DNA of 64,000 bases from Colocasia esculenta (lineage: Eukaryota > Streptophyta > Magnoliopsida > Alismatales > Araceae). Positions 59,224 through 64,000 of this stretch are shown here, in pieces (position 1 is the first letter of the stretch; each line of letters opens with the position of its first letter). The notes under the pieces were generated by a model. That model did not search any database and had not been told where the DNA came from. It worked only from the letters and a program-made list of their open reading frames with translations. Both the position numbers and the translations under genes were made by a program. The DNA lies in assembly GCA_014218235.1 (NCBI GenBank), contig CM024763.1, positions 86,166,244 to 86,230,243 of the forward strand, written 5' to 3'.

Positions 59224-59460
59224 ATCCGCGTCTAGTTGGGACGCCGCGTGTTTTTTTTTTACAAATCGCGTCCGGCCGCCCAGACGGATTTCAAGAATAA
59301 ATCGCGTCTCCTGATGCGAACGTGATTAATGCCGTCAATTTGATTGAAAGTTTTGCCTTTTCTTTTTCAATGGGAACATGGAGGGTATGGGTAGGTGAAG
59401 GAGATAACATATCTCTAGGATTTTCTTTTCAAGCCTCCATACTTCTCCCTTCTATTTAAA
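59224..59460 (+). promoter_or_regulatory. Dyads and TATA-like box before the DUF7745-like ORF
   Basis: Three dyads start at 59224, 59264 and 59300, with 8-nt spacers and 40- and 36-bp steps. TATTTAAA at 59453-59460 follows 126 bp after the last one. The order and distances resemble element A, where dyads lie 150-215 bp before TATA. Confidence 0.6.
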
Positions 59461-59732
59461 GGCCCATGCTCCCTCCTTTGAATCAAAGAGAAGGAGAAAG
59501 GAGGGTGAAAGGAGGGGGATAAGTCTTTGGAGGAAAGGAAAGAAGGGTTTTGGAGAGAGATGGAGGGTTTCCAAAGATTAAGCCAATTGGAGGGCCACAT
59601 TTGCAAACTTGTCCAAGCAAAGATGGTAGGTTGATGTTTTTAATTTTGATTGATTTGCTTTGACATGCTATTAACATTTTGTTTGGTGTTTTTCCCTCTT
59701 GGCTTTCTTTCTATTCTTCCTACCTCTTCCAA

Positions 59733-60976
59733 ATGACCGGATCTTATCCGCATGATCATTCCATACCGCGGCTACCCATGTAGGATTACCCGCTCTTCCC
59801 GGGCAACCGGCGTTTCATGCGCCTCCCTTGGCTCCAACAATTAACTTCCGCCATTAGCCCGGACATGACCGCTATCCTTAGACGATGGGGATTAACAACC
59901 TTGTTGTTCATGCTAAAAGATACCACGAGACCCACCTTGATTGGGAGGCTCTCGGGGCATTGATTGAATTGTGGCACCCTCAAACCAACACATTTCTCTT
60001 CCGAACCTTTGAAGCCACTGTTCTTTTGGAAGAGGTTGAACTGTTAGGTTTGAAGCAAATGAAGCAGGGCGAGGAAGAAAGAATGACGATCATGCCAAGA
60101 TATTACTCAAGCAAGGCGGTGCTCGAGAGCTTCATGGACTCAAGGGAGGCACAAGGTATCCAAGCCGACAAAGTGATCAATTTACAAAAAATGGCGGCCT
60201 GGACCATGAGGGAGATATCGAGAACGAGGGACGATGAGAGGCTTGAGCAAGTAATGAAGGGATTCGCCATCTGCGTGGCGGGCACTCTCCTCTTCCCTTC
60301 GATAGACAATGTTTTGGAAGAGGATCAACTTGGTGCGGTGTGCGCCATTTGGGAAGGAGAGAGGTTGGGACCGGCAGTGCTAGCCTTTCTTTACAGCGGG
60401 CTCATGGCGACAAGCTTGGATAGGCCTCCATACGGATCTATGCTTTTACTAACATGCTGGACTGACCTACACTTTAAGTTTTGTCTAAGCAATGAAGTTA
60501 CAAGCTCGTCCCGGATCTTCTCCAAAAGTCCGCTTAAGCACTTGGATCACATTGTGGGCTTAGAAGGGCGTGTGGCGAACTGAGCGCCACAACTCAAGAC
60601 GCGGGCAGATTGGCGTGACTTCTTCCGAGATATGCTTGAGAGCGCCTTCACTTGTATTCCGGCACCACTTCTCGCCCGAGATGTGCGGACCCGGCTAGCA
60701 TCTGGTGTGGACTTGCGGTTGATTGGAGCGTCCGAGTTTTTCCTCTACAATCCACACCGCTTCCTTCCTCAGCTCGAACTTCCACAGTGCATCTTCGAAG
60801 GACCATCTCACCTCCCGCCGATCAAACGATGCGACATTGGGACCAACAACGACGGCGAGGAAGTGAATACTATCAAAGCTATATGGAAGATTTGCACCTT
60901 CAGGAGGCCGGTTCCAAATGTAACGGAGATTGAAAATGATTGGATGAATTATGTAAGGGAGCTTAAGAAATTGTAG
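59733..60976 (+). pseudogene. DUF7745-like ORF, broken
   Basis: From ATG 59733 (MTGSYPHDHSIP) one frame, interrupted by TAG 59781-59783, reaches ILRRWG. A one-base loss near 59888 shifts to the frame INNLVVHAKRYHETHL. The core (ALIELWHPQTNTFLF; ICVAGTLLFPSI; LLLTCWTDLHF) resembles DUF7745, a plant domain related to PMD proteins and often found in retroelements. A TGA at 60581-60583 precedes the C-terminal third (WKICTFRRPVPN). Length about 410 codons. Biochemical role unknown. Assignment is by motif pattern. Confidence 0.6.
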
Positions 60977-60979
60977 CCC

Positions 60980-61805
60980 AAAGTGGCCGTTTATAAACGA
61001 CGCGATTGAATCCTTTAATGAATTATGAATTAGTTCCTTAACATGGCCAAGATTGTCCCTTGAATGTGATCCTTTCATCCAAAGTACATGAATTTTCTCC
61101 TCAAAACAAAGCCTCGGTCGGCACTTATAACCGTGTCCACCACAGAGGACGCCTTTGACTGAATCGCATCCACCATGTTGGCTGTGAATCAAACTTTCAA
61201 ACTGGTCATAACAATTTGACTTATCTCCTTCCTGTGGTGTTTGATGAGAGGGTAAAAGGGCTAAAAAGTGAGACATATATCAAATTCCCTCCGATGAAGC
61301 GCTTGGGGACTCTTATGTGGCACCGCCAATTTGGTGGCGAAACCAGGAAGCAAGACCCTGAAGAACTTGAACATGCCAAGGTAGACGCATGTTCTTAAGT
61401 TATGGCGAGGTTCTGCCCCTGCTTCGACTTCTTGATTCTCTTAAACGCCATCCCCATATGCTTTTCCAAGGCACTTCCCTGAAATCGCGGCGTCCCAACT
61501 AGCCGCCAATCAAACACTTTAATCGCGTCGCATGCTGATGCCGCGTCTTCTTTAAAATGCGTCCATTCTCCTGGCCGCCTTTCTAATTATCTTTTCAAAT
61601 TTCAAACGGTGTGCCCCCTCGGACTCCGTATCACGCAATGATGGCTCATGAATCGCGGCGAGCCATACAGCCGCTAATTAAAATGACTTTTTCGATTAGC
61701 GGATGGTCTCCTGGATGCGTTTATTTGTTCAAAGTTGTTCGCCTAAAAATCCGTGCCAATGCAATGATGAGTTCCTTAAGCACGGCGTCTGGACCGGACG
61801 CAATT
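60980..61805 (+). promoter_or_regulatory. Dyad clusters between DUF7745-like and PMD pseudogenes
   Basis: Units start at 60980, 61129, 61162, 61483, 61521, 61555, 61651, 61695 and 61778, nearly all with 8-nt spacers. The region also holds the right copy of the direct repeat (61248-61378). The unit at 61483 contains CGCGGCGTCCCAACTAG, the exact reverse complement of part of the unit at 59224. No gene is seen in this interval. Confidence 0.75.
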
Positions 61806-61999
61806 AAAGTCAATTCCGCATCTTCATGTTCGGCTGTGATTTCGGATCGTTGCCGGAGGCAGCAAAACCGCCCATGGGGCGACTATTCCGGCTGTTTTCG
61901 CCACCGACGCCTCCTTCCCTAATCCCTCTTTCGATCTCTCTCATCCTTTTCTCATCTCCTCTCTCTCTCTATCTCTCTCTAATCTCTCTCTCTGCTTCC

Positions 62000-62304
62000 A
62001 TGGAGAAGGTGACGGCGGCTAGGCACCGGCGAGGGGGCGATGGGTCACCGGTGGAGGAAGCGGCGACGACGCCGGTGACAGCGGAGATCTCCGCCATGGT
62101 CGCAGAGATGACGGTGGCGCCCGGTGAGGAACTCACCCTCGTTCTAGTGGGCGGAGTGGTGGCGCCAGTGGCTGAGGAGGGTGGCGCGGCGATGGAAATG
62201 GAGGAGGAGGAGACCGCGGCCGGGGTGGAAGATGAGGCGGCGGAGGCTTGGGCGGCGCGCCGGCGAGGGAGGCAAGACCGCGACACCCCGCTCAGCCGGA
62301 AATG
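62000..62304 (+). CDS. Possible first exon, acidic Ala/Glu-rich
   Basis: After a CT-rich leader (about 61930-61998) typical of plant 5' UTRs, ATG at 62000 in CTTCCATGG context opens MEKVTAARHRRGGDG and runs acidic to RRGRQDRDTPLSRKW. A good donor (GTAAGC) sits at 62305 and a good acceptor (TTTTGCAG) ends at 62588, but joining them does not continue into the PMD frame in this copy. It may be a 5' exon with a frame error, or unrelated. Confidence 0.4.
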
Positions 62305-62387
62305 GTAAGCCTCCAAACTACTCCTTTAGTTTTGGGGCAGAGAGGGAGAAGGGGGGAAGGCGGTCGACACCGGAAGAGAGAGGTGTG

Positions 62388-62488
62388 AATCGCATCCAAT
62401 GCAGAGGATGCAGTTCACAGATGAAACGCGGCCAATCACTTGGACGCTATTCAAGGCCCGAATCTCGTCCTCTGTTTTGGACGCGATT
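62388..62488 (+). promoter_or_regulatory. Three inverted-arm dyads upstream of the PMD ORF
   Basis: Units start at 62388, 62424 and 62461, 36-37 bp apart. The last is the cleanest: AATCTCGTCC, 8 nt, GGACGCGATT. They lie inside the possible intron 62305-62588. Confidence 0.85.
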
Positions 62489-62582
62489 CAGATGGCCATC
62501 TGAGGGTCCTGAATCTGGCTTTATTCAACATAGCTTTTATTCCCTTTAATGTGCTCTAACTTAGGTTTAACTTGTTTGTATT

Positions 62583-63984
62583 TTGCAGGGAATTATGAAG
62601 CCAAGGACGATGTGGCCCCTCGTCCTGGGTGCATATCAGGGGCTCCCAGACTTCCAGAGGGAGAGAGTCTGGGGGATGGGGTTTGGGCCGATCCTGGAGA
62701 TCAAGCCCTTCTTTGTTGACAATCCCCTGATCCAGACGATGAGGGAGAGATGGGACAAGACAAGCCATGCGTTCCTGTTCCCTTGGGGGCACATGGTGCC
62801 TAGTCTGGAGGACGTAGCCCGGATTATGGGACTACGGGTAGATGGGGAGGCAATGACGGGGGTGACTTACGTAGACTACACGAATTTTGCGCAGGAACTG
62901 CTGGACATGGAGCCCCAGGGAGATGATCTTGGTGACTGGAGGATGGTCAGCCGGGTGGGGCTCTTGGAGACCCTGGGACTGCGAGGGGTGAGGCAGAGGT
63001 CGGAAGAGACAATGCAGAAGTTTGTACAGAGGGCGGCGGGGTTGGCGTGGGTAGTCTACTGCCAGGATTCGGAGGACGCGGAGCGGGCAGACAGAGACCT
63101 GCGGTGGTTTCTAGTATTCTTCCTCGGGAAGATGCTATTGACCACCAAGGGGGACGACATCCACTGCCGTTTCTTGGAGTTACTGGAGGATTTGGAGAAG
63201 GTCGGTCAGTACGCGTGAGGTGCGGCCCTCCTGGCCCACACCTTTGCAGACCTCTCCACCGGCACCGGGAGGGAGACCACCGTGGGCGGCTTCGCTCCCT
63301 TTCTACAGGTATGACTTCAAAACTGAACTCCATCTTAAATTATGCATTTACTTTTCCTGCATTTTTAATGACTAATTAGTGTGTGCATGCAGGTGTGGAG
63401 CTACTACTACCTCCCCCTGGGTAGGGCGACCCAGGTCAGGCTGGATGCGGTGCCTCTTGCTGTGAGGTGGCTGCCAGTGGTGAGCAAGTCCACCTACTCC
63501 TTCCAGCTCGACATCCTTCGTCGGGACATCCGGGACTTACCGACACTTCTGATACGTGCCACACTTTATTTTCTTTTAATCCATGCAAATATTCGTGACT
63601 AACTCAATGCATATGCAGGTCGTGTGGCAGCCCTACGCGAGCATGGGTGACGAGGGTCAGCCGTGGGTTGAGAGCGGTTGACCTTTGTTTGGGCGGGACC
63701 TGTGGGTCCATTGCCTGAACGAGATCAAGCCACTCCGCCTCTGGTTGGCCACTCGCACCCTGGGGTTGCACCAGGAGTGGCACGAGGAGACGGAGCCACG
63801 AGGGGTTGGGCGCAAGACTCGGGGGAAGGCGAAGACTATCGATTGACGCCTCCGATTCCCCTAGCAGTACGTGGACTGGCAGCAGGGCGGCCAGCTCATG
63901 GAGGCAGAGGCCGAGGACAGTCTTGCCTACCTCCGGCGGTTCCAGGAGGAGTACGGAGGCCGCGACTTCATGAGGCCTTCCAGG
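62583..63984 (+). pseudogene. Plant mobile domain (PMD) protein, three exons visible, broken
   Basis: Exon 62583-63308, intron 63309-63392, exon 63393 to about 63555, intron to 63618, exon 63619-63984 with a donor-like GGTATGC at the window edge. The protein carries PMD motifs: GPILEIKPFFVDNPLI, then HAFLFPWGHMVPSLEDVA, then GLRVDG; later VWSYYYLPLGR and VVWQPYASMGDE. Stops are TGA 63216, TGA 63679, TGA 63844 and TAG 63862; the first falls where PMD proteins have Trp-Gly after YA. PMD occurs in MAIL1/MAIN host proteins and in transposons. Broken frame and repeats around it favour a transposon-derived copy. The window cuts off the 3' part. Confidence 0.75.
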
Positions 63985-64000
63985 GTATGCATCTCTTAAC

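Noticed and set aside
60695..61276. Minus-strand ORF of 193 codons
   Set aside because: It overlaps the conserved end of the DUF7745-like frame and non-coding dyad sequence; no known domain.
57178..62488. CRISPR-like array
   Set aside because: Units are palindromic dyads of variable sequence with irregular spacing in a plant nuclear context; there is no constant repeat with unique spacers.

Overview
This window is nuclear DNA of a flowering plant and consists almost entirely of nested LTR retrotransposons. The evidence for a plant is tRNA-iMet and tRNA-Asp primer sites, Tekay/Del-like chromoviruses with LTRs of 2-4 kb, a Sirevirus-like Ty1/copia element, a DUF7745-like ORF and a plant mobile domain (PMD) ORF. 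The species cannot be told from the sequence. No intact host gene, rRNA or tRNA gene was seen, and almost every ORF is broken.

Layout. (i) 1-4430: a non-autonomous Athila-type element with a tRNA-Asp primer site and no gag-pol. (ii) 4431-8202 and 8203-9476: two minus-strand LTR remnants. (iii) 9477-50197: an old minus-strand Ty3/gypsy element B. Its reading frame can be followed from the 5' LTR (47667-50197) through gag, protease and reverse transcriptase, but later insertions split it. Plus-strand chromovirus A (10502-29445, TSD AATAT) sits in its protease-RT region. Minus-strand Sirevirus-like element S (30092-46356, TSD AGTTT) sits in its gag. A contains in its 3' LTR a minus-strand non-coding LTR element C (21269-29374, TSD CTCAC) and a small hairpin-rich insert (18386-18610). 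S contains a solo gypsy LTR (34243-37536, TSD AGGAA). (iv) 50198-51417: LTR debris. (v) 51418-56345: chromovirus D, interrupted by a solo LTR (53199-55438). (vi) 56346-64000: a region with a DUF7745-like pseudogene and a multi-exon PMD pseudogene.

The most unusual signal is not a gene. Every long-LTR family here, and the DUF7745/PMD region, carries clusters of short CpG-centred palindromes at fixed spacing. In the copia element S and the gypsy element B they are TCGA-centred motifs (GTGTCGAC, CTGTCGAC) in pairs exactly 21 bp apart, with many pairs repeated at about 73-75 bp. In A-type LTRs, the 8203-9476 LTR and the DUF7745/PMD region they are inverted arms separated by 8 nt (AATCGCGTCC, 8 nt, GGACGCGATT). 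In C and the 53199-55438 LTR they are CGCG cores 18 bp apart. Several clusters lie upstream of a visible TATA-like box. Arm sequence varies by family while geometry stays constant, which suggests a selected protein-binding or structural role.

Other notable points are three phase-0 introns in the gag of A, an extra ORF in S broken by one amber codon inside a short repeat, a catalytic D-to-N change in the RT of D, and stop codons that mostly fit C-to-T decay. Boundaries are hand-read; those supported by target-site duplications are the firmest.
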